From positions 223,741-287,740 of the forward strand of contig NZ_BJKB01000005.1 in assembly GCF_010725055.1 (NCBI RefSeq): a stretch of 64,000 bases of DNA, written 5' to 3'. The notes below the pieces were generated by a model that did not search any database, was not told the DNA's origin, and was given only the letters and a program-made list of their open reading frames with translations. Within the stretch, counting starts at the first letter, position 1, and each line of letters starts with the position of its first letter. The stretch comes from Gelidibacter japonicus. GTDB lineage: Bacteria > Bacteroidota > Bacteroidia > Flavobacteriales > Flavobacteriaceae. The position numbers and the translations under genes were made by a program. Of the stretch, positions 17,461 to 26,454 are shown one piece after another.

Positions 17461-19851
17461 TTAAAAACTATAGGTTATTTTCATTCTAAAATGTCTGCCG
17501 GGGCTTTGCATTTTGAATTCGTTGTAAATATTCTCGTCAAAGGCATTTTTAAGCTCGACACTAAAAGATACACTTTGTTTTGAAAAATCGCGAACATAGA
17601 TAAACCCCATATTGTGGGTATGCTGATTGGGAATAATTCGGCTGGTATTGATCTTTGAGGTTCCAAAAAGGCCTAAAAACCCATCCGGCTCAAATTGTTT
17701 TTCGATATAATCGAGATAATATTGATGTACATAAGAATAATCCCAAAAAAATGATAAATCGGTAGAAAGCTTCAACAACTCCTTGATATTATAGGAAGCA
17801 CTGATATTTCCATAATAAAAGGGCATATTGGCAATCCTAGCATCTTTAAAATGTTGATTGTTTAAGTATTTATCTTTGGTCGATTGCAAACGAAAGTCAT
17901 TCCAAGTCAAATTCCCAGACAATAGTAAATTGTCCACTGGCTCGTAATTGGCCTGCAACTCCACGCCCAAACCTTTCACATTATCAAGATTGAGATTGAT
18001 GGCCTGATATTGGTTAAGATCTTTTAGACGAATCAGGTTCTGGGTATCGCGATAATAGGTGTTGATTTCAAATCCAAAGTCAGTAGCCGAATAAGAGTAC
18101 CCTAAATTTAGGTTTTTACTTTCCTCTGGGGTCAATTCATAATTTGCTACAATAAAATTATTGTCACCAAACAATTCCTGCTGTTCTGGCAGTCTGAAAG
18201 TGTTTTCATAAGAGATCCGAACATAGCTTTTCTCATTGATATTGTATTTTAGGGCCTGTGAGAAACTCAAACCCGTATTGACCACTTCCTTATCCACAAT
18301 GTTCTCTTCCAATGGATTGTCTGACGCATTATACCGACCGGCAAAATTGCCAAATAAAAACTTAAATTGCGTATTGGATTCCAATTTCCGATCGAAGAAT
18401 TGGGCATTAAGGGCAAAATTGGTGATGAGCTTATCATAGGTCGTCCCGTTCAGATTTTGATCTCCTAGGTTGGACTTTCGCTTGTAATTGCTATAAACCG
18501 TATTATTTTCTATTTGAAAAAAATTCGTGATCAAATAGTTAAGATTGGTACGGGAGGTGAATTGCTCAAAGTTAGTGTGCATATAGCCATTCTGTAAGAG
18601 CATATTTCCCATCTCAGAAGACGAATTTGTAGTATGGGCAACCCCTTTCCAGTCATAATATACATTCTTTGCCAAGTCAAAAATTTCAAAATCAATATTG
18701 CTATAGACCAAAAACTGGTTGACGCTCAATTTGCTTTCGAAAAAATGATTCTTATATTTTAGGGAAGGAATAAAGTTACCGCGCTCCTGTCGGTAAACCT
18801 CTCCAAAAGGTCTGGCCCTGGAAAATGGGTCATTTTGAATATCTCTCTTTAGACCGTATGAATTGACTTTAAACTCAATCGACTCGGCCCATGATAATTG
18901 TCGTGCCTCTAAGGAAAACTCCAAGGAATGTTGATTAAATCCGTTGTGAAATAAGCGCTCTTGAATATAAGTCACTTGACCGCTATTGGGATCCTTATAA
19001 GGCAGGTTGTCAACTTTATAATTGTTTTTAGAATAGTTATAGAAACTATTGACACCGAGAAAAAGGTGCTCGTTCAATTTTATATTTGCGTTGGCCGTGG
19101 CGATATGGGTATTGAAAGATCCCGTTTCGTAAGACACTGTACCAGAAGTTTTTTTGCTGGTTTTAGGGACAATATTGATGGCACTGCCCAAAGCATCCAC
19201 ACCAATTTTTGTAGGCAACACGCCTTTGTAAATCTCTACGCGGCTAATGGCGTTGGTTGGCACCTTGGTCAAACCAAAATTGGAACCTAGATAATCGATA
19301 GGGATGTCATCATACAAAAACTTGACGGCATTGCCCGTAAATCCGCCAACGATAATATTGCTCGCAGATCCAAGACCCCCAACATTCCGTATTTTCACCC
19401 CAGGACTTTTATCGACCAAATCCTCAACAGAATTGGCACGCCTTGTATTGGCTTCCACCGAGATAATATTTGCTTTAATGGCGCTATTTTTCAATTTTTC
19501 GCTTAGGCTAAGCGTTCGCAGTTTTACCTCATCCAGATTATAAGTCATCATTTCGATGTGGAGGGTCACTTCTTGCACCTCACCTGCTCCAACTTGGACG
19601 TTTTTAATCTCAAATTGAAAGCCATCGTAAACGGGATAGATATTGTAAAAACCAGGAGGTAGATTATTAAAGGCAAATTCCCCTTCTTTGTTAGTCAGCG
19701 TGCGAGCGTTGGTTTCGACCAAACGAATTTCAACGTTTTCTATCTGGTCATCAAGTAAGTTGACAAGTTTCCCTCGAATCGTCCCGGTATCTTGAGCCAT
19801 GGAAAACAGAGAGAAAAATAAAAAAAAGAAGCTTGTAAAATTCCTTAACAT
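17461..19851 (-). CDS. TonB-dependent outer-membrane receptor
   Basis: About 796 residues from the preferred ATG at 19851 (MLRNFTSFFFLFFSLFSMAQ). A GTG start at 19893 is possible but would put a charged segment before the signal peptide. After the signal comes a carboxypeptidase-regulatory-like domain (GTIRGKLVNLLDDQIENVEI), a plug domain (SVEDLVDKSPGVKIRNVGG, NAISRVEIYKGVLPTKIGVD) and a 22-strand-type barrel ending in aromatic (FRMKITYSF). With the following DUF4374 gene it should import an iron chelate or similar ligand. The ligand cannot be read. Confidence 0.9.
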   Translation of the reverse strand: MLRNFTSFFFLFFSLFSMAQDTGTIRGKLVNLLDDQIENVEIRLVETNARTLTNKEGEFAFNNLPPGFYNIYPVYDGFQFEIKNVQVGAGEVQEVTLHIEMMTYNLDEVKLRTLSLSEKLKNSAIKANIISVEANTRRANSVEDLVDKSPGVKIRNVGGLGSASNIIVGGFTGNAVKFLYDDIPIDYLGSNFGLTKVPTNAISRVEIYKGVLPTKIGVDALGSAINIVPKTSKKTSGTVSYETGSFNTHIATANANIKLNEHLFLGVNSFYNYSKNNYKVDNLPYKDPNSGQVTYIQERLFHNGFNQHSLEFSLEARQLSWAESIEFKVNSYGLKRDIQNDPFSRARPFGEVYRQERGNFIPSLKYKNHFFESKLSVNQFLVYSNIDFEIFDLAKNVYYDWKGVAHTTNSSSEMGNMLLQNGYMHTNFEQFTSRTNLNYLITNFFQIENNTVYSNYKRKSNLGDQNLNGTTYDKLITNFALNAQFFDRKLESNTQFKFLFGNFAGRYNASDNPLEENIVDKEVVNTGLSFSQALKYNINEKSYVRISYENTFRLPEQQELFGDNNFIVANYELTPEESKNLNLGYSYSATDFGFEINTYYRDTQNLIRLKDLNQYQAINLNLDNVKGLGVELQANYEPVDNLLLSGNLTWNDFRLQSTKDKYLNNQHFKDARIANMPFYYGNISASYNIKELLKLSTDLSFFWDYSYVHQYYLDYIEKQFEPDGFLGLFGTSKINTSRIIPNQHTHNMGFIYVRDFSKQSVSFSVELKNAFDENIYNEFKMQSPGRHFRMKITYSF

Positions 19852-19895
19852 AGAAAGGTGGAGCGATTTAATTCTCCTGATTATTTTGTCCACCT

Positions 19896-19948
19896 CGGGC
19901 GCATTCTTAGTACCTCAAAATAATTAAGATAAATATTGAATGCGCCCG
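19896..19948 (-). promoter_or_regulatory. Long-loop hairpin in the leader of the TonB receptor
   Basis: A perfect 11-bp inverted repeat, CGGGCGCATTC (19896-19906) with GAATGCGCCCG (19938-19948), spaced by 31 bases. It lies 45 bases above the receptor ATG and below the lipocalin-like gene. There is no T tract. It could be a regulator operator, an mRNA structure or a processing site. Confidence 0.55.
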
Positions 19949-19999
19949 TGCAGACAATTAAAGCACCATAAAGACGCTTTTTATTGATTACTGTAATAG

Positions 20000-20542
20000 T
20001 TATTTAGGATCAAAAAACCCACAATAATAGGACTCACCATTAGCATCGGTCAGTTCTGGAGTTTTGGTTTTGTCAATTGGCTCTTTTACAAGCGTGAAAT
20101 TGGCTTCAGATCCATTGCCCATTTTTGATTGGAAAGTCATCGTAACTTTGCCATCCACCTGCTTTGTTTTAATGTTTTCAGGGCTTAAACCAAAGTTGTA
20201 AGGAGGACTCATCGGGTTGGTTTGTACAATTTCGAAATCTTTGGAATCACCTTCCCAAGTCCAGTAATCCTGAGCATAAGGATCAAACAATGGTCGATCG
20301 GAATCACCTAAAATAAAATAGAATTTTGAATCGCTGTGAAATTCATAACCAGCAACAAGCTCCACTATACAAGCATCGCTGGCCGGTCTTCCACCTTCTT
20401 TCATAGTGATAAAATCCACATTGGTCAATCGCCATTCGCCTACTAAGCTGACCCTATCGTTCGCGCCATTATCGTCATCACTTGAACAAGAATAAAACAC
20501 CAACCCAAAAACAAGGGCACTCAATAAAACTAATTTCTTCAT
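20000..20542 (-). CDS. Small lipocalin-like lipoprotein
   Basis: A 180-residue lipoprotein (lipobox VFYSC, Cys19, followed by an acidic SSDDD stretch typical of Bacteroidota surface lipoproteins). The mature part starts LVGEWRLTNVDF and contains alternating strands (YEFHSDSKFYFIL, YWTWEGDSKDFEIV, KVTMTFQSKMG), a lipocalin-like pattern. No family name is certain. It is upstream of the TonB receptor in the same direction, 148 bases apart, so it may belong to the same uptake unit. Confidence 0.7.
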   Translation of the reverse strand: MKKLVLLSALVFGLVFYSCSSDDDNGANDRVSLVGEWRLTNVDFITMKEGGRPASDACIVELVAGYEFHSDSKFYFILGDSDRPLFDPYAQDYWTWEGDSKDFEIVQTNPMSPPYNFGLSPENIKTKQVDGKVTMTFQSKMGNGSEANFTLVKEPIDKTKTPELTDANGESYYCGFFDPK

Positions 20543-20724
20543 AGAATTTGATTTTTTTAAATTTCCTGCAAATTTAAGCCTTATTTAGAATAAGACTAAA
20601 TGGAATTGATAGTATTTCTAAAATATTTAAAACAGAGGTCAGAATCCAAAAATGACAATAGGTGAAAATAAAATCATAATATCGAAAAATAAACAATCTT
20701 CCTCTACTTAGCATGACGTTAAGT

Positions 20725-20768
20725 ATGACAAAAGTCATTTGTTTATTCTATAATATTCTGTAATTTTA
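20725..20768 (+). promoter_or_regulatory. CRP/FNR-type promoter of the cytochrome c peroxidase gene
   Basis: The palindrome ATGACAAAAGTCAT is at 20725-20738. The -7-like element TAATTTTA (one base off consensus) is at 20761-20768, again 23 bases from the palindrome edge. The gene starts at 20792. Confidence 0.72.
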
Positions 20769-20791
20769 AAATCAACACTAAAATCATCATT

Positions 20792-21811
20792 ATGAAAAAA
20801 TATCTCTTAATCTTTATTCTCCCCGCATTTATGGCCTGTGGAAAGAAGCAAAAAGAAAAATCAGACGATAGGTATGAAGACCTGCATCCTATTGCCACAA
20901 ATTTCTTCCAACCCATTTCTTCGCTTGACCTTGAAGAACCAGATGCCGATAAAGTAAATCTTGGGAAACATCTCTTTTTTGATACCCGACTTTCGGGAGA
21001 GGGAAATATCAGTTGTAACTCTTGTCATAACCTTAAAACATTTGGAGTTGACAACGAACGTTTTTCTCCAGGGGATGCACCCGGAACTGTAGGAGGCCGA
21101 AATTCGCCAACGGTTTTTCATGCGGCACTTCATAAAATGCAGTTTTGGGATGGAAGAGCTGCCGATGTTGAAGAACAGGCTGGAGGCCCAATTCTGAATC
21201 CGTTAGAACACAATATAAAAGATGAAACACAATTGGTCAACCGACTTAAGGCTGTTGAACTTTATCAGGATCTCTTTTCAAAAGCTTATGGGGATGAGGA
21301 CCCTATTACCTTCAACAATTTAACCAATGCCATTGGAGCTTTTGAGCGGACCTTGATACCAGAAAGTAGATTCGATAAGTATTTGGAAGGGGATCAATCG
21401 GCGTTGAGCACAGATGAAAAGAAAGGATTGAAGGCCTTTATCGATTCTGGATGCATCACCTGCCACAGTGGTCCTGCCTTGGGTGGTCAGATGTTGCAGA
21501 AGTTTGGCCTGTTTCATGATTATTGGAAACATACGGAATCTGAAGTTGTCGATCTTGGACTCTATGATATCAGCGAAAGAGAATCAGAAAAATATTTCTT
21601 TAAAGTTCCAGGTTTGCGAAACATTGTCCATACCGCCCCGTATTTTCATGATGGATCTGTGCAGGATTTGGACGATTCGGTACGAATTATGGGGAAACTC
21701 CAACGGAATGTTGACCTATCGGATGAGGAGGTCAATGATATCGTTGCTTTTTTAGGTAGTCTTTCTTCTGATATTCCAGAGGATGTCAAACAATCCCCCT
21801 TTGAAATGTAA
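20792..21811 (+). CDS. Di-heme cytochrome c peroxidase lipoprotein
   Basis: Reduces hydrogen peroxide in the periplasm using cytochrome c electrons. The 339-residue lipoprotein (lipobox FMACG, Cys16) has the peroxidatic heme site CNSCH (75-79) and the electron-transfer heme site CITCH (221-225), with the CCP_MauG features LGKHLFFDTRLSG, GGRNSPTVFHAAL, QFWDGRAADVEEQA and PGLRNIVHTAPYFHDGS. Length fits bacterial di-heme peroxidases. It has its own CRP/FNR-type promoter and terminator, which tie it to the nirK/hemN set. Confidence 0.93.
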   Translation: MKKYLLIFILPAFMACGKKQKEKSDDRYEDLHPIATNFFQPISSLDLEEPDADKVNLGKHLFFDTRLSGEGNISCNSCHNLKTFGVDNERFSPGDAPGTVGGRNSPTVFHAALHKMQFWDGRAADVEEQAGGPILNPLEHNIKDETQLVNRLKAVELYQDLFSKAYGDEDPITFNNLTNAIGAFERTLIPESRFDKYLEGDQSALSTDEKKGLKAFIDSGCITCHSGPALGGQMLQKFGLFHDYWKHTESEVVDLGLYDISERESEKYFFKVPGLRNIVHTAPYFHDGSVQDLDDSVRIMGKLQRNVDLSDEEVNDIVAFLGSLSSDIPEDVKQSPFEM

Positions 21812-21836
21812 AGAAAATAAGAAGTCGAAATTTGAG

Positions 21837-21863
21837 AAAGCCAGTTGAAAAGCTGGCTTTTTT
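21837..21863 (+). terminator. Rho-independent terminator after the peroxidase gene
   Basis: The stem AAAGCCAG pairs with CTGGCTTT and is followed by a T run. Confidence 0.85.
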
Positions 21864-22044
21864 CTGTTGTTATACTTCAAAGCTGATCACTTCATTTATA
21901 ATACATATAAAAAAGAATGAAGCAATATCAATTCTTAAAATCAAATACATCAGAGTATGCCTTTGAAGTATAAGGGATGCATACGGAATTATATTTTCAA
22001 TCGAAACCAGTCTCTATATAAAATCCAACGGGTAATAAAGTTTA

Positions 22045-22073
22045 TTTGATAAAAATAAAAAGAAGTATCTTCG
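22045..22073 (+). promoter_or_regulatory. Bacteroidota-type promoter of the antiporter gene
   Basis: A -33-like TTTG is at 22045-22048 and a -7-like TATCTTCG at 22066-22073 (one base off TAnnTTTG). The spacing of 17 bases is normal. It shows that translation should start below it, at the ATG at 22103. Confidence 0.55.
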
Positions 22074-22102
22074 CAAAAATCGAATGTAGGAAAGCATCAA
22101 CT

Positions 22103-23584
22103 ATGAGTTTGACCAGTGAAAATATATTATTAGTAGGTTCTTTATTGCTTTTTATAAGTATTATTGTTGGGAAAACGTCTTACAAATTTGGTGTTCCCAC
22201 CTTATTATTGTTCTTGACCATAGGGATGTTGGCCGGTTCTGAAGGGATTGGCGGGATTCGCTTTGATAATCCAAAGAACGCACAGCTTATTGGTGTTATT
22301 TCGCTCAATTTCATTTTGTTTTCCGGGGGCCTGGACACCAATTGGAACACCATAAAACCCATTCTTAGGGAAGGTGTTGTTTTGGCAACCTTGGGCGTTT
22401 TGCTCACCGCTATTACCCTTGGGGTCTTTATTTACTACGTCACTGATTTCACCATTTACGAAAGCATGCTCTTAGGATCTATAGTGTCTTCAACAGATGC
22501 CGCAGCGGTGTTCTCAATTCTACGTTCAAAGAGCTTAGCGCTAAAGAAAAATATTAGGCCCACATTAGAATTGGAAAGTGGAAGTAATGACCCGATGGCC
22601 TATGTGCTGACTATTGCCTTTTTGACATTGGTCATCAATCAAGATCAGAGCGTTGCATCGGTCGTTCCTATGTTCTTACAGCAAATGATAGTCGGAACCA
22701 TCGCAGGTTTTGGATTTGGCTATGCCAGTAAAATCATCATTAATCGCATCAATTTAGGCTTTGAAGGTCTTTATCCGGTTTTGGTTATTTCACTGATGTT
22801 CATCACTTTTTCGGCAACAGATTTTGTTGGTGGCAATGGTTTCCTGGCTATTTATATTTGTGCGGTTTACCTCGGAAATCAAGACATTATCCAAAAGAAA
22901 ACCATTTTAAAAATGTATGATGGTTTAGCTTGGCTCATGCAAATTGTTCTGTTCCTCACCTTGGGGCTGTTGGTTTTCCCTTCCAAAATAGTACCGTATA
23001 TTGGAGTAGGCATGCTCATCTCAGTGTTTCTGATCCTTATTGCTCGCCCAGTAGCCGTATTTGTAAGCTTGGTCTTCTTTAAAATGAAATTGAGAAGACG
23101 CTTCTATATTTCGTGGGTAGGCTTGCGCGGCGCGGTCCCTATTGTGTTTGCAACCTATCCCCTGTTGGCCGGAATTGAAAAGGCAGATATGATATTTAGT
23201 ATTGTCTTTTTTATATCGGTGACCTCGGTTCTCATTCAAGGTACCTCATTGGGCGTTGTGGCAAAATGGCTGAGAGTAGGCATCCCGGAACAGGCAAAAA
23301 AAATCACACCAATAGACGAGCTTCTTTTGGATCTTCCGAAATCGGCACTACAGGAGTTCACAGTTTCGCCGGAATTTTCTCCAATAAATAAAAGAATTGT
23401 CGATTTGCATTTCCCTCCCGAAGCGTTTATCGTCATGATTAAACGCGGTGATCACTATATTCGTCCTGGCGGTTCTACGGTGATTAAAGCCAACGACGTT
23501 TTAATGGTGCTCGCCGATAACCCAGAAGATTATCAAAAAGTTGAAGAGTGTCTTTTCCATCCTAAATACGCTAAGACCTCATAA
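22103..23584 (+). CDS. CPA1-family cation/proton antiporter with RCK_C domain
   Basis: An integral membrane protein of 493 residues from the ATG at 22103. A TTG at 22046 would place coding over the promoter and add a basic leader. About 12 hydrophobic helices form the Na_H_exchanger domain (GVPTLLLFLTIGMLAGSEG, SSTDAAAVFSIL, LELESGSNDPMAYVLTIAFL, FLAIYICAVYLGN, WVGLRGAVPIVFATYP). The cytosolic C-terminal about 80 residues form a TrkA_C/RCK_C fold (FSPINKRIVDLHFPPEAFIV, VIKANDVLMVLA). This layout matches the NhaP2/CvrA type potassium/proton antiporters that set potassium and pH balance. Confidence 0.92.
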   Translation: MSLTSENILLVGSLLLFISIIVGKTSYKFGVPTLLLFLTIGMLAGSEGIGGIRFDNPKNAQLIGVISLNFILFSGGLDTNWNTIKPILREGVVLATLGVLLTAITLGVFIYYVTDFTIYESMLLGSIVSSTDAAAVFSILRSKSLALKKNIRPTLELESGSNDPMAYVLTIAFLTLVINQDQSVASVVPMFLQQMIVGTIAGFGFGYASKIIINRINLGFEGLYPVLVISLMFITFSATDFVGGNGFLAIYICAVYLGNQDIIQKKTILKMYDGLAWLMQIVLFLTLGLLVFPSKIVPYIGVGMLISVFLILIARPVAVFVSLVFFKMKLRRRFYISWVGLRGAVPIVFATYPLLAGIEKADMIFSIVFFISVTSVLIQGTSLGVVAKWLRVGIPEQAKKITPIDELLLDLPKSALQEFTVSPEFSPINKRIVDLHFPPEAFIVMIKRGDHYIRPGGSTVIKANDVLMVLADNPEDYQKVEECLFHPKYAKTS

Positions 23585-24004
23585 TTAGACGTAAATAAAA
23601 GTGATTCAAGATGGGATCCTGCACCCATTATTTCTAATTACAGCACTGATTTCTTTTCAAACCTTTCTAGGATTTGTAGCTCCCTTAGTTTTTCATTAAA
23701 ATTAATATACGGTCATGATCAATAGACCAATGGTTTGTCTTGCCACCAAAGAAAGACATTATTTCAGCCCATTAATACCGATGTTTTCCATTGACAACTT
23801 TTACAGTTGTGCTAAAGCATTGAAATAATGACCCTCACAAACGATTTTATACGCAATCACATTTGGATATTATCAGTATATTAGAGGATTGAATAGAGAT
23901 TAATCTTCAATGTTTCCAAACTCTGAAGTATCAAAAGGTCTCTATCGTTTAAAAAGCAATTAAATAATATATGTCACCTAGGTGAAAAATAAAAATCTAA
24001 AGTC
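23585..24004. other. Intergenic 420 bp with a dispersed 45-bp repeat
   Basis: No gene is visible. A segment at 23843-23887 matches 25038-25082. A small hairpin with arms ACAACT/AGTTGT is present near 23800. Otherwise nothing recognised. Confidence 0.5.
23843..23887 (+). repeat. 45-bp dispersed repeat, copy 1
   Basis: Matches 25038-25082 without gaps at about 35 of 45 positions, with identical ends GATTTTATAC and GTATATTAGAGG. Confidence 0.6.
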
Positions 24005-24715
24005 ATGAGAAAAATAATTCCATCAGTGGTTTGCATGTTATTATCATTAGGGATTCACGCCCAAAGCATTATCGGGGCCTGGGAAAACCATTCCACTTCC
24101 GAAAATGGCGATCAAATTAAAAATGTAATGGTTTTTGTGGATGGATATCATGTATCAACGACATTTCACGCCACTACCGGAAAGTTTATTGAAACCCAAG
24201 GCGGTAGTTGGACCTTAGAAGGCAATATCCTGACAGAAACCATAGAATTTGACACCACTCATCCTGAACGCGTGGGTACTGAAATAACTTACAAAGTAAA
24301 TGTCAGTAATAATGAACTGAAATTTGTTGACCAGAATCTGAAATGGACCCGAATAGATAATGGCCAACCGGGAGCCTTGCATGGCGCTTGGTTGATGTCT
24401 GGTCGTGTTGTAGATGGCAAGGCCCAAAAGCGGGATACCAGCGGTCCACGTAAAACGATGAAAATTCTATCTGGAACTCGATTCCAATGGATCGCCTACA
24501 ATACAGAAACCAAACAATTTATGGGAACCGGCGGAGGCACCTACACCACCATAAATGGCGACTATACCGAAAACATCGAATTCTTTTCAAGAGACGATTC
24601 CCGAGTTGGTATGAGCTTAAAATTCAACTACGAACTAGTTGAAGGTCAATGGCACCACAAGGGTTTCTCAAGTAAAGGAGATCCTATCAATGAAATTTGG
24701 AGTTTGAGGGAGTAA
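24005..24715 (+). CDS. Secreted protein with two lipocalin-like repeats
   Basis: A 236-residue protein with a signal peptide ending near GIHAQ. The mature chain is an internal duplication. Repeat 1 (about 22-120) has IIGAWENHS, STTFHATTGKFIETQGGSWT, ETIEFDTTHPERVGTEITYKV. Repeat 2 (about 124-234) has LHGAWLMSG, FQWIAYNTETKQFMGTGGGT, ENIEFFSRDDSRVGMSLKFNY. Each half has the GAW start and a GG(G/S)xxT turn of lipocalin-like domains. It stands alone between two copies of a 45-bp repeat. No function is known. Confidence 0.75.
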   Translation: MRKIIPSVVCMLLSLGIHAQSIIGAWENHSTSENGDQIKNVMVFVDGYHVSTTFHATTGKFIETQGGSWTLEGNILTETIEFDTTHPERVGTEITYKVNVSNNELKFVDQNLKWTRIDNGQPGALHGAWLMSGRVVDGKAQKRDTSGPRKTMKILSGTRFQWIAYNTETKQFMGTGGGTYTTINGDYTENIEFFSRDDSRVGMSLKFNYELVEGQWHHKGFSSKGDPINEIWSLRE

Positions 24716-25457
24716 TTTTAGTTTTATCATTAATTTTCGCAATTGGCAGCTCAAAAATTTAAGAGCCACATTATTAGGTAATTTTCTTCCGGTCAACAGC
24801 ATGAGGATGTTTGGATATGGACGGGTGTGAAAGCTTAAGAACCCAATGTTGTTTTGACTTCGGCACTGGTGATTATTACTATCATTTCTTGAGGTAGATA
24901 TTTGAACCATTGGTTAAACGGTAGCGTGTTTTTATATCATGTTTAATTTATATCGATGGGTTGGGCGCATTGTTGGAGAAGCAATCTTTGATTTGCTCAA
25001 TTCTGCCAATCTCTTTTTAACAAGTACGATTGAAGAAGATTTTATACACGACTAAAGTTGGAGGTTTTCTGTATATTAGAGGCTTTTATAAATGCCAGTA
25101 GATTTATCATAAATATCAATAATTGGAGTTTTTATTTGGTCACTTCTTAATTTAGAAAAAGAAAACAAAGTATTTTGCAACCAAGAAATCAAGAAATTTC
25201 TAAAGTACTGATTTTAAAATCAGTAAGAATTATTGAATCCTGTAAATTCAACAATGAAGGAAATTGAAAAACAAAGAAATGAGTCAAGTAAAATCTAAAA
25301 AACGTGTCACGGAAAGCGCAAGATTTTATTGATTCCCTAATTCGCCCAACGAAATAAATATGAGCCAAGAGTTATTTCTTAAAAACATGAGAATAAAAGT
25401 GTAATTAAAATTTATATCCCAATTCCGCACGCACTGCGTTCGCAATTCAATTCATAT
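24716..25457. other. Intergenic 740 bp with repeat remnants
   Basis: No supported gene. It carries copy 2 of the 45-bp repeat and, just before the DUF1016 gene, CGCACTGCGTTCGCAATT (25425-25445 area), which recurs inside that gene. The AT-rich low-information sequence and short frames suggest old insertion scars at the edge of a decayed defence locus. Confidence 0.5.
25038..25082 (+). repeat. 45-bp dispersed repeat, copy 2
   Basis: Partner of 23843-23887. The two copies flank the secreted duplicated lipocalin-like gene. Confidence 0.6.
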
Positions 25458-26454
25458 ATGAGTCAGTTATCCAATAATTTCCTACTTGCTGTAAGGCAGA
25501 TCATTATAAGCGCACAGGAAAAGGCTTTAAAAGCAGTCAATCAAGAGCGAGTGATGATGTACTGGCAAATTGGAAGGCACATTTTAGAAGAAGAGCAAGG
25601 AGGCAAAGAGCGCGCAGATTACGGTACTTTCCTAATAAAGAATTTGGCAGAAGTGCTGGAAAATGATTTTGGAAGTGGGTTTTCCATAAGACAATTAGAA
25701 CTGTGCCGTCAGTTTTTTATCACTTTCCCAAATACGAACGCACTGCGTTCGCAATTGAACTGGACACAATACAAATTGTTACTTCGTATTGCGGACGAGG
25801 ATAAACGCATTTACTATATAGAAGAAGCCTGCAATAACAATTGGAGTTCACGCCAATTGGAGCGACAAATCAACAGTCAGTTATATGAGCGTTTGCTGTT
25901 AAGCAATGATAAGGAGAAAGTACTGGCTGTAGCCAAAAAGGATGCTCAAGCTGAAAGTCCAAAAGAAATAATCAAAGATCCAATGGTGTTAGAGTTTTTG
26001 GGGCTTAAACCACAAGCTGCTTTCTATGAAAAAGACTTAGAAAACGCATTAATTTCCAATATGCAGTCTTTCTTGCTGGAGTTGGGCAATGGCTTTTCAT
26101 TTGTCGCTCGTCAAAAGCGAATTCAGATAGAAGAACGATGAGTTTTTTGTAGATTTAGTGTTTTACAATCGCTTGCTTCGGTGCTTTGTAGTCATAGAAA
26201 TTAAGACACACAAACTCACACATCAAGATTTGGGACAATTGCAGATGTATGTAAATTATTACGACCGCATCGAAAAATTAGATACAGAAAACCCTACCGT
26301 AGGCATTTTGCTTTGCACAGATAAAAACGACACTATGGTAGAATTTGCTTTACCGGAAAATAATACCCAAATCCTTGCTAGCAAATACCAGCTTTATTTA
26401 CCTAAAAAGGAAGCGTTGAAAAAGGAATTCAAAAAAATAATTGACCATGAGTAA
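25458..26454 (+). pseudogene. DUF1016/PDDEXK nuclease (YhcG-like), frameshifted
   Basis: The N-terminal part (25458-26141) has the DUF1016 N-domain (AVNQERVMMYWQIGRHILEEE, FSIRQLELCRQFF, NWTQYKLLLRI) and the start of the nuclease domain (MVLEFLGLKPQAAFYEKDLE, NGFSFVARQKRIQI). The frame stops at 26139-26141. One base out of frame, the nuclease continues DEFFVDLVFYNRLLRCFVVIEIKTH (metal Asp and the ExK pair) to 26454. Removing one base near 26137 restores a full-length family member. So the gene is broken by a single-base insertion, or the reading contains an error. Downstream it overlaps the remnant helicase gene. Confidence 0.85.

Noticed and set aside
19851..19893. GTG start for the TonB receptor
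   Set aside because: The ATG at 19851 gives a normal signal peptide; the longer form would add a basic leader in front of it.
19896..19948. Riboswitch
   Set aside because: Only one long-loop stem is visible; no pattern of a known metabolite-binding RNA was recognised.
22046..22102. Upstream TTG start for the antiporter
   Set aside because: A promoter with -33 and -7 boxes covers this stretch, and the ATG at 22103 fits the family start.
25240..25457. Short frames upstream of the nuclease gene
   Set aside because: Short, without a family signal and interrupted; probably insertion scar sequence.
26158..26454. Separate small nuclease gene
   Set aside because: It encodes the second half of the DUF1016 nuclease, one base out of frame with the first half.
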